A stretch of DNA of 64,000 nucleotides. Source: Anaerococcus degeneri. GTDB lineage: Bacteria > Bacillota > Clostridia > Tissierellales > Peptoniphilaceae. Under the pieces are notes generated by a model. That model did not search any database, was not told the origin of the DNA, and saw only the letters and a program-made list of their open reading frames with translations. This document shows, in pieces, positions 27,883 through 37,965 of the stretch (within the stretch, counting starts at the first letter, position 1; the number at the start of each line of letters is the position of its first letter). The position numbers and the translations under genes were made by a program. Location of the stretch: assembly GCF_017874475.1 (NCBI RefSeq), contig NZ_JAGGLO010000001.1, positions 186,001-250,000 on the forward strand, in the 5' to 3' direction.

Positions 27883-30346
27883 AGCTTATATAAGACGTCT
27901 TGCAAAAAGTATTTTAAATGCGAATAAAAGCAGGAGAAATATTCTCTTATTAGCAATTGCCTTAACTTCTATACTATTTACGAGCCTATTTTCAGTAGCC
28001 TTAGGTTTAGGAAAGAGCATGGAAACCCAAACAATGAAAACTATTGGTACAATCAGCCATGGCTGTTTTAAAGAACTTTCTGACAAAGACATAAATATTT
28101 TATCCAAGGATAAAGACATAAAGGATTTTTCAATAAGAGAGAAAGTTGGTATTCTTAATGATGAAAAAATAAGTGCAGAACTATCCTATATGGACAAAAA
28201 TGGATTTGAATGGTCGCTAATAGAAAAAGTTAAAGGGAAATTTCCTGAAAAAGAAAACGACGTATTTATAGATTTAGCAACTGCAAAAAAATTAGGTTAT
28301 AAGGGTGAAATTGGAGAAGAGATTGAAATTCCCTACAATATAGAAAAACCTTACACAGGAGAAATTATCGAAAATAAAAGTGATAAATTTATTATTTCGG
28401 GGACTTTCCAAAATCCTATTGACTCAAATGTTGGTGTAGGACAAATCTATTTATCAAAAGCTTATGTTGATAAATTATCCCTTCCAGAAAATAATAAAGA
28501 TTTAGAAGTAATGCTAAAGAATTCCCTTATGATAAGGGATAAACTTTTAAAAATTGCAGAGAGAAATGGTTATAAGGTGGCAGATAATCCTGGAGATTTA
28601 TCCGACAAGGAAATAAGGATTGGCCTTAACTTTGCGTATCTTTTATCAGGCGATAATAGTTTTGATTTTAATACATTTCTACCCTTCTTAGCTTTTTTGA
28701 TTTTAGTAATAGTCGCGGGATATTTGATAATAAATAATATTTTCAAAATATCAGTAAATGAAGATATTAAACTTCTGGGACTTTTAAAAACAATTGGAAT
28801 GACAAAGCCACAAATCAAAAAACTTGTTCATCTACAGTCTATAGCAGCATCCCTCCCATCAATAATAGTTGGAGATATAGTCGGAATTTCTATAGGGAAA
28901 ATTATTTTAAATAAAATATTTGCAAATAATGAGATGCTAACAGATGTAAAATTATCGCTAACGGTAATAATCTTAATTATTTTATTTTCGACAGCCTTCA
29001 CTTTGCTTACAGTATTTCTATCAGTTATGAAACCTGCAAGATATGCAGCAAAAGTTTCTCCAATAGATGCCAGCAGATACAATGAAACCACGATAAAAAA
29101 GAAATATAAAAGCGAGAATATTTCTCTAGGCAAGCTTGCTAGAAGGCAAGTCTTTTCCAATAAATTTAGATTTATTTCAATTATTCTGTCTATGAGTCTA
29201 TCCGCTGTTATTTTGAATAGTGTCTTAACTTATACAGGCAATATTGATTTAGAAAAAGGAATATCTGATGTAATTGCAACGGATTATAATATAGCAAGTC
29301 CAAAATATTTTAGATATATGTATTTAGACAGTGAAGAAGGAATTGACAAAAAGTTTATTCATGAAATAGAAAATCAAAATGGATTTAAAGCTGGGGGAGC
29401 ATTATACTATTATGGTTATCAGTATTCTTATCCAGATATAAAAATAGAAGACAATAAAGTTGCTCCAATATTATTGGGCATAGATGATTATCTAATAAAC
29501 AAACAAAAATTTATAGATGAAGATTTTGATAAAGATAAATGGAAAACAGGAAATTATATTATTATAGGAGAATATGGAGATAAAAAATCTTCATTTAAAA
29601 CTGGCGATAAAATAAAAATCAATGTAAAAAATAAAATCAAAGAAGTCCAAGTGATGGGCAAGATTGAGTATAACTTTTCAAATGGTCTTAGGTATTTTCC
29701 TGTAATTCAGGAAAATATAAACGACCAATCAAGTCCTACTTTAGGTTTGGAATATATTTATATGAATCCAAATGAATATAAAGATTTGACTGGAGATAAA
29801 AGTATAATGTCCTATGGATTTGATGTGGAGGATAGTGAAAAGGAAAATTTTGATGAATTATTAAAATCTTTTGAAAACGATCCAGGATTTTCTTACGATT
29901 CAAGGGAACTTCAAATAAAGTCCATTGTGGATTTTAAAAACCTAATAGAATTTGCTGGTTACAGTCTATCTATAGTATTATTCTTAATATCTGTACTGAA
30001 TTTTATAAATGTCATTGCTACTGAAATTTTGAGAAATATGGTTAACTTATCAATTCTTGAAGCAATTGGAGTGACTAAGAAAAATATTAAAAAATATTTG
30101 GTGAAAAAGAATTTGATCTATTCTTTATGTGGCTTAGTATTTTCTTTCATCATTATGGTTATTGTAGATAAATTTATCTTGATGGATTTTATGGCAGCAA
30201 CTAAGTGGACTTCCTATAAATTTGTAATCATGCCGCTTATCCTTGTAAACTTTGTAAATATAATTATTGGGATATTATTTACAGGTAGATTCTATGAAAA
30301 GCATAGCCAAAATAGCCTTGTAGACAGGATTAGAAGTTTAGAGTAA
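27866..30346 (+). CDS. ABC exporter permease with two FtsX domains
   Basis: The start at ATG 27866 follows GGTGGA at 7-base spacing and avoids seven extra residues. The 826-residue protein has a first helix (about 22-45), an external region (50-265), an FtsX domain (268-400), a central helix near 440-460, a second external region (460-690) and a second FtsX domain (700-815). This duplicated plan resembles LolE/MacB-type or Vex/Sal-type peptide exporters rather than the 10-helix BceB type. It is translationally coupled to the ATPase. It probably exports or removes an antimicrobial peptide; the substrate is unknown. Confidence 0.88.
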   Translation: MKVKNKAYIRRLAKSILNANKSRRNILLLAIALTSILFTSLFSVALGLGKSMETQTMKTIGTISHGCFKELSDKDINILSKDKDIKDFSIREKVGILNDEKISAELSYMDKNGFEWSLIEKVKGKFPEKENDVFIDLATAKKLGYKGEIGEEIEIPYNIEKPYTGEIIENKSDKFIISGTFQNPIDSNVGVGQIYLSKAYVDKLSLPENNKDLEVMLKNSLMIRDKLLKIAERNGYKVADNPGDLSDKEIRIGLNFAYLLSGDNSFDFNTFLPFLAFLILVIVAGYLIINNIFKISVNEDIKLLGLLKTIGMTKPQIKKLVHLQSIAASLPSIIVGDIVGISIGKIILNKIFANNEMLTDVKLSLTVIILIILFSTAFTLLTVFLSVMKPARYAAKVSPIDASRYNETTIKKKYKSENISLGKLARRQVFSNKFRFISIILSMSLSAVILNSVLTYTGNIDLEKGISDVIATDYNIASPKYFRYMYLDSEEGIDKKFIHEIENQNGFKAGGALYYYGYQYSYPDIKIEDNKVAPILLGIDDYLINKQKFIDEDFDKDKWKTGNYIIIGEYGDKKSSFKTGDKIKINVKNKIKEVQVMGKIEYNFSNGLRYFPVIQENINDQSSPTLGLEYIYMNPNEYKDLTGDKSIMSYGFDVEDSEKENFDELLKSFENDPGFSYDSRELQIKSIVDFKNLIEFAGYSLSIVLFLISVLNFINVIATEILRNMVNLSILEAIGVTKKNIKKYLVKKNLIYSLCGLVFSFIIMVIVDKFILMDFMAATKWTSYKFVIMPLILVNFVNIIIGILFTGRFYEKHSQNSLVDRIRSLE

Positions 30347-30455
30347 AAAAACATCTAAAAATATAAAGATTTAATTGAGTTTCGAGTAAAAATTTATAGT
30401 ATAATGTAATTTTTAAAATAAATGTGTTTATTTAAAATTCTAATTTTAATAAAGT

Positions 30456-30491
30456 AAAATCCCTTTTTAAGTTTTTTAAAAAGGGATTTTT
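30456..30491. terminator. Bidirectional terminator between exporter permease and purC
   Basis: Near-perfect stem AATCCCTTTTTAA / TTAAAAAGGGATT with flanking A and T runs, serving both converging genes. Confidence 0.85.
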
Positions 30492-30495
30492 ATAA

Positions 30496-31176
30496 TTAGT
30501 CTAAAACCATTTCTGTAAGTCTAAGAGGCTCGATGTATTCATTGCCCTTGTAGACTCTCATATTTCCGCCAGAGATTTCATCTATTAGGATGACTTTGTC
30601 GTTTTCATCTAGGCCGAATTCTAGTTTTATATCATAAAGGTCAAGATTTTTTTCTTTTAGGATGTCACGGATTAGGCCGCAAATTTCTTTTGTAAGTCTT
30701 TTTAGTTCTTCGTATTGGTCAGCTGTTGCGATGTTTAGAGCTTCTAGGCAGTCTTTTGAAATTGTAGGATCGCCTTTAGCGTCATCTTTTATTGTTATTT
30801 CAAAAAATCCATCAAGTGGGGCGCCTTCTTCTATGTATTTTCCGTATCTTCTGTAAAAAGATCCTACTGCCCTGTATCTGCAGATAAATTCAAGGCCCTT
30901 GCCAAATACTCTTGCTTTTCTAACTTCCATTGTGTTTTCATCAATGTTTGCACCTACATAATGGGTTGGGATATTTTTTTCATTTAGTTTATTAAAGAAA
31001 AATTCTGTCATCCTAAGGCCTGCATTGCCTGCACCTTCTATTGATAGGCCAACTTGGTTTTCACCTGGGTCAAAAACGCCGTCCTTGCCAGTAACGTCGT
31101 CTTTAAATTTCATCAAGATGTTGCCATTTTCGAGGCTGTAGATGTCCTTTGTCTTGCCTTTGTAAATTAAATCCAT
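30496..31176 (-). CDS. purC: SAICAR synthetase PurC
   Basis: Couples CAIR with aspartate, using ATP, in purine synthesis. The 226-residue protein begins MDLIYKGKTKDIYS and has LMKFKDDVTGKDG, FRYRAVGSFYRRYG-like substrate residues and LDENDKVILIDEISGG. I set the start at 31176, where AAGGAG precedes the ATG on the minus strand, six residues inside the longest frame. It is divergent from purE, with about 180 bases between, rather than part of the plus-strand cluster. It has its own terminator. Confidence 0.95.
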   Translation of the reverse strand: MDLIYKGKTKDIYSLENGNILMKFKDDVTGKDGVFDPGENQVGLSIEGAGNAGLRMTEFFFNKLNEKNIPTHYVGANIDENTMEVRKARVFGKGLEFICRYRAVGSFYRRYGKYIEEGAPLDGFFEITIKDDAKGDPTISKDCLEALNIATADQYEELKRLTKEICGLIRDILKEKNLDLYDIKLEFGLDENDKVILIDEISGGNMRVYKGNEYIEPLRLTEMVLD

Positions 31177-31299
31177 TATTTTCTCCTTATACATTTACAA
31201 TAATGATATAATACTTACGACTTTCTTACAAATAAATTTTATTTACTAAGAATAATTTGTCAAGCCGACTTATAAAAAAATTTAATTTTCACTTTACCA

Positions 31300-31327
31300 T
31301 TGAAAAAAATAATAAAATAGATATACT
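31300..31327 (+). promoter_or_regulatory. Probable promoter of the pur operon
   Basis: TTGAAA (31300-31305), 16-base spacer, TATACT (31322-31327). No purine riboswitch or PurR-box pair is evident in the purC-purE interval. Confidence 0.55.
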
Positions 31328-31358
31328 AATTTTGTAGAAGTAAAGATAAGGAGTTAAA

Positions 31359-31838
31359 ATGTCAAAAATAGCTGTCATAATGGGTTCAAAATCTGACTAC
31401 AAGACTATGAAAGAGTGCTGTGCTGTACTTGATAAGTTTGGCATAGACTACGATAAGAGGGTTGTAAGTGCGCATAGGACACCAGAGTTAATGGTTGACT
31501 TTGCGAAAAATGCCAGGAAAAACGGCTACAGCCTTATTATTGCTGCGGCTGGTGGTGCTGCGCATTTGCCAGGTATGGTTGCTGCGTCAACTACTCTACC
31601 TGTAATTGGTGTCCCAATTAAATCATCCACCCTAAACGGTGTTGACTCGCTTCTTTCTATTGTGCAAATGCCATATGGTGTGCCTGTTGCAACCATGGCT
31701 ATAGGAGAGGCTGGTGCAAAAAACGCTGCTATTACTGCCCTTTCGATTCTTGCTATAAGTGATGAAAAATTAGCAGAAAAGTACAGGGATTTTAAAATTG
31801 AATTAGAAAATATAGTAAAGGAAGATATGAAAATATGA
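31359..31838 (+). CDS. purE: N5-CAIR mutase PurE
   Basis: Class I PurE moves the carboxyl group of N5-CAIR to make CAIR. The 159-residue protein has [20 protein letters not shown] (catalytic His region) and [11 protein letters not shown] in the family order. It opens the plus-strand purine operon behind AAGGAG, and its stop overlaps the purK start by 4 bases. PurK downstream makes its substrate. This is the bacterial two-step route rather than the vertebrate direct carboxylase. Confidence 0.96.
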   Translation: MSKIAVIMGSKSDYKTMKECCAVLDKFGIDYDKRVVSAHRTPELMVDFAKNARKNGYSLIIAAAGGAAHLPGMVAASTTLPVIGVPIKSSTLNGVDSLLSIVQMPYGVPVATMAIGEAGAKNAAITALSILAISDEKLAEKYRDFKIELENIVKEDMKI

Positions 31839-32875
31839 TCAAGACTATATTACCCAAAAGCACTATCGGTATAATCGGTGGCGGCCAACTTGGACGAATG
31901 CTCGCTATGAGCGCAAAAGAAATGGGCTATAAAGTAGCAATTCTAGATCCAGGTGAAGACGCCTGCGCAAGAAAATTTGCAGATTATTTTATCCATAGTG
32001 CTTTTAATGTATACGAAAATATCGAAAAACTTTGTAAAATGAGCGATGTAGTGACTTTCGAGTTTGAAAATATAGACATAGAGTCCTATAAAAAGCTTGA
32101 AAATAAGTACAATTTCGTTCAATCTTCAAGGCTTTTGGAAATTAGCCAGCACAGGCTAAGGGAGAAGGAATACGCCAAATCACTCGGTATTCCAACTGTA
32201 AAATATTTTGATTCTAATAAGGATGAGTACCAAATTAATGGCAAGTTCGTCATGAAGACCACCAGGTTCGGCTATGACGGCAAGGGCCAAAAAATCATTT
32301 CTTCAAATGAAGAAGTTGAAAAAGATACCATCCTTGAAGAATTAATCGACCTTGATAAGGAAATTTCAGTAGTTGCTGTTAAGGATATAGAGGGAATCGA
32401 AATTGTAGGTGTGGTGGAAAATGAACATAGAAACAATATTCTCTATAGGTCAAATATTCCTGCAAGGATCACCAAGGACCAGGAAGAAAGGACCATTGAT
32501 TATACAAAAAGAATCCTAGCCGACAATGACTATTACGGAGTCCTTACAGTTGAGTATTTCATATCAAATGGAGAGGTAATCTTCAATGAGATTGCCCCAA
32601 GAGTTCATAATTCTGGTCATATTACCCAAGAATCTGCGACAAAATCCCAATTTAGGGCCCACATAGAAGGTATTTGCGGTCTTAAGGTGGGAAAAATCGA
32701 AAATAGGGAAGCAACTCTTTATAATATCCTAGGTCAAAACGAAGAATATTTTATCAACCTAATCACCAAGAAACAAGGCTACCTTCACTTATACGAAAAG
32801 GAAGCTCGCCACAACAGGAAAATCGGACACATGAACTTTTTAGGAAGCGTATATTTGGAGGATGACTTTGAATAA
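31835..32875 (+). CDS. purK: N5-CAIR synthetase PurK
   Basis: ATP-grasp enzyme making N5-CAIR from AIR, bicarbonate and ATP. It begins with the nucleotide-binding strand [14 protein letters not shown], and later has [14 protein letters not shown] and [13 protein letters not shown], which are the family's substrate and metal motifs. Length (346) is a little short for PurK. It overlaps purE by 4 bases and purL by 8-14 bases, so the three are coupled in one operon. Confidence 0.95.
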   Translation: MIKTILPKSTIGIIGGGQLGRMLAMSAKEMGYKVAILDPGEDACARKFADYFIHSAFNVYENIEKLCKMSDVVTFEFENIDIESYKKLENKYNFVQSSRLLEISQHRLREKEYAKSLGIPTVKYFDSNKDEYQINGKFVMKTTRFGYDGKGQKIISSNEEVEKDTILEELIDLDKEISVVAVKDIEGIEIVGVVENEHRNNILYRSNIPARITKDQEERTIDYTKRILADNDYYGVLTVEYFISNGEVIFNEIAPRVHNSGHITQESATKSQFRAHIEGICGLKVGKIENREATLYNILGQNEEYFINLITKKQGYLHLYEKEARHNRKIGHMNFLGSVYLEDDFE

Positions 32876-35800
32876 GAGAATATTTGTACAAAAAAGACCT
32901 GCCTATGATAGGGAAAGTGAAAATTTAAAAAATCTTTTTAATAGGGACTTTGACCTTGATTTAAAAAATGTCAAGACTTACGTAATCTATGACCTTTACA
33001 ACATAAGTGAAGACCTATACCAAAAGGCCAAAGAGAGAGTATTTTCAGAAATTATGACAGATGAGGTTTTTGAAGACCTTGATTTATCTGACAAAACATA
33101 CATAGCCTACGAAACCCTCCCAGCCCAATACGACCAAAGGTCAGATTCAGCCATGCAGGCCTTAAGATTAATTGACGATAAGGCAGATGTTTTGGTGAGA
33201 GCAGGAAAACTTGTTGTATTGGACGGGGAAGTTTCAGAAGAAAACTTAAGAGAAATTAAAAAATACCTCATAAACCCAATCGAGTCAAGTGAAAAAGATC
33301 TTTCTAAAATGGATTTTGCTATTGATTCTAAAATGAAGCCTTTAAAGGATTTGACAGGTTTTAGGGACTATGGAAAAGAAGAGTTAGAAGGACTTATAAA
33401 GGATCTTTCTCTTGCCCTAGATTTAGAAGATTTGGAATTTATCCAAGACCGTTACAAAAAAGAGGAGAGAGATCCAAGTGAAACTGAAATCTACGTTCTA
33501 GATGTATTCTGGTCTGACCACTGTAGGCACACTACCTTTGAGACAAGCCTAGATGAAGTAAAGATAAATTCAAAACTTTTTCAAAAGGAAATGCAAGACG
33601 CCTTTGATTATTATTTGAAATTGAGGGAAGAACTTGGAATAACCAAGCCAATTAGGCTTATGGATATGGCTTCAATTTTTGGCAAGTACCACACCAAGGT
33701 CTTAGGAGATGCCAATATAGAAGTTTCTGAAGAAATCAACGCTTGTTCCTTCTTTACAGAAATTGAAAATAAGGGCAAGAAGGAAAGGTGGCTCATTCAA
33801 TTTAAAAACGAAACCCACAACCACCCGTCAGAAATCGAACCATTTGGCGGCGCGTCAACCTGTATAGGCGGTGCCATTAGAGATCCACTTTCAGGTAGGT
33901 CCTATGTTTACCAAGCCATGAGGGTGTCAGGTGCGGGCAATATCCTAGAAAAAAGAGAAGAAACCTTAGCCAACAAGCTCCCACAAGTAGAAATTTCAAA
34001 GGGGAAAGCCTTAGGAAACTCATCTTATGGTAACCAAATCGGCCTTGCAACTACCTTTGTAAGAGAAATCTACGACCCTTCTTATGTGGCAAAAACTATG
34101 GAAGTTGGAGCAGTTGTAGGAGCTGTTAAAGACGGAGATTACAAGAGAGAAGAACTTGTTCCTGGTGATATAGTTGTGATGATTGGCGGAAGGACCGGTC
34201 GTGACGGTATCCAAGGTGCATCAGGATCATCTGTAGTTCACGATGACTCATCCCTAACTACAGCATCAAGCCAAGTCCAAAAGGGAAACCCAGTCGAAGA
34301 AAGAAAAATCCAAAGATTATTCAGAAAACCAGAAGTCACAAGACTTATCAAAAAATCAAACGACTTCGGTGCTGGTGGTGTATCTGTTGCCATAGGCGAG
34401 CTTTCAGAAGGAATTGAAATCTTCCTTGACAGGGTCAAAACCAAATATAAGGGCCTTAATCCAACAGAAATAGCCATTTCCGAATCTCAAGAAAGAATGG
34501 CGGTAGGTATAGATAAAAAAGACTACGAGGCCTTTGTAAAAGAGTGTGAAAAAGAAAACCTCGAATACGTCCACGTTGCAAATATAACTGACAGAAACCG
34601 CTTAGAAATGTACTACGGAGACGAAAAAATTGTAGACTTTAGCGCAGAATTTTTAGAAACAGCAGGTGTTCGTAAACACGCCAAGGCAGATTTGGTTGAT
34701 AATGTAAGGGAAAACCCATTTGTCACCAAGGAAGTCACAAAGGAAGCAATTCTTGAAGAGCTAAAAGATTTAAATGTCACCAACCAAAAGGGTATGGTTT
34801 CAATGTTTGACTCAACCGTTGGTGCCCAAACTGTGATGATGCCATTTGCAGGTAAGGAAAGGATAACCCCAGTCCAAGCCTCTGTTGCAGCCATTCCTAC
34901 ACTTTATTCCACACCAGATACTGCAACCATCTTGGCCTATGGTTTTATACCAAAAATATCAAAATATTCACCATTCCTATCAAGCATCTACGCAGTTCTA
35001 GAATCTGTGGCAAAAGTTTATGCGGTTGGAGGAAATAGGGAAGATTTATACTTCTCCTTCCAAGAATATTTTGAAAAACTTTTAGATGATCCAGAAAAAT
35101 GGGGCAAGGTAAGCCAGGCAATGCTTGGATCTATCATAGCCCAAAGAGAAATCGGAAGACCTGCCATAGGAGGCAAGGACTCCATGTCAGGGTCATTTAA
35201 TGACCTAAATGTAGTTGAAACCTTGATTTCCTTTGCATGTACACCTGTAAAAATTGCTGACGTAATTACACCAGACCTTAAAAAAGTCGGTAATAAATTA
35301 TATATAATAGAAATAGAAAAAGACGAAAAAGCCTATCCAAATCTAGCTAAGGCCATGGCTGACTTTGACAAATTAAATTCTTATATCAAGGATAAAAAAG
35401 TTGTATCAGCATATGTCCAGGACTTTGGATCAGTAAGTTCATCTTTAATCAAGATGGCCCTTGGAAATAAATTAGGATTTACAATCGACTATGACAAGGC
35501 CCTTGATTTTAATCCTTGTTCAATTGTTCTAGAAGCTAATTGTGATTTAGACTTCAAAGAAATCGGTAGGGTAAGCGAAGAAATTTCTATAAATGGAATT
35601 GAAATTAAGCTTGAAGATGCTGAAAAAGCTTATATGTCAACTCTTGAAGAAATTTATCCAACCTACTACAACAAAAACGAAGGAAAGGTTGAAAATCTCG
35701 TAGCAGAGAAAACTCATAATGTCTATTACAAAGAAAAAATAGACCAAGTTAAGGTAGTAATTCCAGTATTTCCTGGTACAAACTCAGAATATGACACCCA

Positions 35801-36530
35801 AAAGGCCTTTGAAGAGGCGGGAGCAAAGGTAAGTCAAGTTGTCTTTACAAATATAAAAGAAGACGACATTGAAAAATCAATCGATGCTTTCGTTAAGGAA
35901 ATTAAAGCTTCCCATATAATAGCCTTCCCTGGTGGATTTTCAGCAGGAGATGAGCCAGATGGTTCAGCGAAATTTATTGTAAATATACTTAAAAACGCCA
36001 AGGTAAAAGAAGCAATCCATGCCCATCTTTCTGATAAAAAGTTAATCCTAGGTATTTGTAACGGCTTCCAAGCCCTTATAAAATCAGGACTCTTACCTTA
36101 TGGAAAGATAAAAGACCTTAACGAAGATGACCTAAGCCTATTTAGGAATGTTGGCTTTAGGCATATATCAGATACAGCAATCACAAGAGTGGCTTCTACA
36201 AAATCTCCATGGACTCAAGGTTTTGAAATTGGTGACCTCCATGAACTTGTATTTAGTCACGGAGAAGGAAGACTCGTTGGCAATAATATCGAAAAATTCA
36301 AGCACCTTGCAGCCTTCCAATATGTAGACGCCGATGGGGATGCGACCCTAAACGGCAAATACAATCCAAATGGATCAGCCCTAGCCATTGAGGGAATGGT
36401 GAGTGAAGATGGTCTAATCTTAGGCAAGATGGGCCATTCAGAAAGGTCCTACAAGACCCTTTACAAAACCAATACTTTAAAGGATAGGCAAGACATATTT
36501 AAAAATGGTGTGAAATATTTCACCAGATAG
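32868..36530 (+). CDS. purL: Formylglycinamide ribonucleotide amidotransferase, large single-chain PurL
   Basis: This 1220-residue protein makes FGAM from FGAR, glutamine and ATP. The TTG start at 32868 follows GGAGG at a 6-base spacing; the alternative ATG 32862 lies inside the purK frame two codons earlier and is too close to that site. The synthase half has SDHCRHTTFET, HNHPSEIEPFGG and two GG-rich phosphate motifs. The C-terminal glutaminase has its nucleophile in GICNGFQAL and the His/Glu pair in GHSER-type and SHGEGR segments. So this enzyme can use glutamine. It replaces the PurS/PurQ/PurL trio of Bacillus. Confidence 0.94.
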   Translation: MNKRIFVQKRPAYDRESENLKNLFNRDFDLDLKNVKTYVIYDLYNISEDLYQKAKERVFSEIMTDEVFEDLDLSDKTYIAYETLPAQYDQRSDSAMQALRLIDDKADVLVRAGKLVVLDGEVSEENLREIKKYLINPIESSEKDLSKMDFAIDSKMKPLKDLTGFRDYGKEELEGLIKDLSLALDLEDLEFIQDRYKKEERDPSETEIYVLDVFWSDHCRHTTFETSLDEVKINSKLFQKEMQDAFDYYLKLREELGITKPIRLMDMASIFGKYHTKVLGDANIEVSEEINACSFFTEIENKGKKERWLIQFKNETHNHPSEIEPFGGASTCIGGAIRDPLSGRSYVYQAMRVSGAGNILEKREETLANKLPQVEISKGKALGNSSYGNQIGLATTFVREIYDPSYVAKTMEVGAVVGAVKDGDYKREELVPGDIVVMIGGRTGRDGIQGASGSSVVHDDSSLTTASSQVQKGNPVEERKIQRLFRKPEVTRLIKKSNDFGAGGVSVAIGELSEGIEIFLDRVKTKYKGLNPTEIAISESQERMAVGIDKKDYEAFVKECEKENLEYVHVANITDRNRLEMYYGDEKIVDFSAEFLETAGVRKHAKADLVDNVRENPFVTKEVTKEAILEELKDLNVTNQKGMVSMFDSTVGAQTVMMPFAGKERITPVQASVAAIPTLYSTPDTATILAYGFIPKISKYSPFLSSIYAVLESVAKVYAVGGNREDLYFSFQEYFEKLLDDPEKWGKVSQAMLGSIIAQREIGRPAIGGKDSMSGSFNDLNVVETLISFACTPVKIADVITPDLKKVGNKLYIIEIEKDEKAYPNLAKAMADFDKLNSYIKDKKVVSAYVQDFGSVSSSLIKMALGNKLGFTIDYDKALDFNPCSIVLEANCDLDFKEIGRVSEEISINGIEIKLEDAEKAYMSTLEEIYPTYYNKNEGKVENLVAEKTHNVYYKEKIDQVKVVIPVFPGTNSEYDTQKAFEEAGAKVSQVVFTNIKEDDIEKSIDAFVKEIKASHIIAFPGGFSAGDEPDGSAKFIVNILKNAKVKEAIHAHLSDKKLILGICNGFQALIKSGLLPYGKIKDLNEDDLSLFRNVGFRHISDTAITRVASTKSPWTQGFEIGDLHELVFSHGEGRLVGNNIEKFKHLAAFQYVDADGDATLNGKYNPNGSALAIEGMVSEDGLILGKMGHSERSYKTLYKTNTLKDRQDIFKNGVKYFTR

Positions 36531-36549
36531 ATTTTTTTAAGGAGTAAAG

Positions 36550-37965
36550 ATGTTTGGAATTTGGAATACAGAAAAGGCTCCAAGTGTTGCCTTTTATGCC
36601 CTTCACGCCCTCCAACACAGGGGTCAACAAGGTGCAGGTATTGTCTCAACAGAAAGAACTAGGCTTAGGGGCTATAGAAATGTTGGCCTTTTGGCAGATG
36701 TATTTAAGGATAATGAAAAGCTAGAAAAAATTGATGGTTCAGCCGCCTTGGGTGCCCTTTGGTACTCAAGCGGTAATTCCACAAACGTTCAAAATATAGA
36801 ACCACTTTTGTACAAATTTAACGACGGCCACCTAGGTATTGCCATGAATGGTAATCTAAACAACGCTAGTTGGCTTAGGGCTGAGCTAGAAGATGAAGGA
36901 GCAGTTTTCCATTCAGCAAGCCATGCAGAAATAATCATGCACCTAATTAGGCGCTCTAGGAAAGAAACAATAGAGGAAAGATTTAAGGAGGCCTTAATTA
37001 AGCTAAATGGATCATTTTCTGTAATGCTTTTAACCCAAGATGCCTTATACGGTGCGGTGGATAGGCACGCTACAAGGCCACTAGTTCTCGGAAAACTCGG
37101 TGATTCCTACACAATCGCTTCAGAGTCTTGTGCCCTAAATGTAATAGGGGCAGACTTTTTAAAAGATATTTCCGCTGGAGAAATTATAAAAATTGACGAT
37201 TCTGGTTTCGAAATAGGAAGCTTCTGCGAGCCTTCAAATATAGCCATAGAATCCATGGAATTTATTTATTTTGCAAGGCCAGACTCAACTATCATGGGCA
37301 AAAACGTCCACACAGTTAGGAAAAATACAGGCAGGGTTTTGGCGAGAGAATTTCCTGTGGAAGCTGACATAGTAGTCGGTGTACCAAATTCTTCCCTATC
37401 CCTTGCAACAGGTTATGCTGAAGAAATCGGCCTTCCATACGAGATGGGTCTTATCAAAAACCAATACATAGGCAGGACCTTTATCGAGCCTTCCCAAAAG
37501 CTTAGGGATATTGGGGTTAAGATGAAATTATCAGCCCTTGGTGATGTTGTTAGAAATAAGAGGGTAATCCTTCTTGACGATTCAATTGTAAGGGGCACTA
37601 CCTCCAAAAGAATCATTTCCATGCTTAAAAAGGCAGGAGCAAGCGAAGTCCACCTAAGGATAGGCTCACCAGAGATTATTTTTCCATCATTTTCTGGAAT
37701 TGATATGAAAACTTCCAATGAACTAATCGCTGCCAACCTCAGCAAAGATGAGGTTAGGGACTTAATTGGTGCAGATAGTTTGGAATTTATAACAGTTGAT
37801 GGTCTTAAAGAAGCAGTAGGCTTTGACTTTGATAGTCCAAATAAGGGAATTTCCCTTGATATTTTCACAGGTGACTATGTCGAAGGACTTGGCAATTATG
37901 AAGAAGAATTTAAGGCAGAACTTACAGATATACAAAAAGATTTTTTAGCAAAGGGGAGTAAATGA
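36550..37965 (+). CDS. purF: Amidophosphoribosyltransferase PurF with a degenerate glutaminase site
   Basis: First step of purine synthesis, making phosphoribosylamine. The ATG at 36550 has AAGGAG at 36539-36544 and a stop 4 codons upstream, so the start is firm. The protein begins MFGIW; family members carry CGVFGIW-like ends, with mature Cys1 as the glutaminase nucleophile. That cysteine is absent. The Arg of the HVRY motif is Trp71 here, the His before NGNL is Met99, and the family SDTE/SDSE block is SHAE (124-127). PRPP motif ILLDDSIVRGTTS is intact near 345-357. The four Fe-S cysteines of the Bacillus type are also missing. It may use free ammonia. Length 471. Confidence 0.93.
   Translation: MFGIWNTEKAPSVAFYALHALQHRGQQGAGIVSTERTRLRGYRNVGLLADVFKDNEKLEKIDGSAALGALWYSSGNSTNVQNIEPLLYKFNDGHLGIAMNGNLNNASWLRAELEDEGAVFHSASHAEIIMHLIRRSRKETIEERFKEALIKLNGSFSVMLLTQDALYGAVDRHATRPLVLGKLGDSYTIASESCALNVIGADFLKDISAGEIIKIDDSGFEIGSFCEPSNIAIESMEFIYFARPDSTIMGKNVHTVRKNTGRVLAREFPVEADIVVGVPNSSLSLATGYAEEIGLPYEMGLIKNQYIGRTFIEPSQKLRDIGVKMKLSALGDVVRNKRVILLDDSIVRGTTSKRIISMLKKAGASEVHLRIGSPEIIFPSFSGIDMKTSNELIAANLSKDEVRDLIGADSLEFITVDGLKEAVGFDFDSPNKGISLDIFTGDYVEGLGNYEEEFKAELTDIQKDFLAKGSK

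Noticed and set aside
31208-31231. TTGTAAG-like sequence on the minus strand upstream of purC
   Set aside because: Only one full copy with a degenerate neighbour and no helical array; probably chance in AT-rich DNA.
31177-31358. Possible purine riboswitch or PurR boxes between purC and purE
   Set aside because: No core loop sequences of a purine riboswitch and no paired PurR-box-like motif; the interval is simply AT-rich with one promoter.
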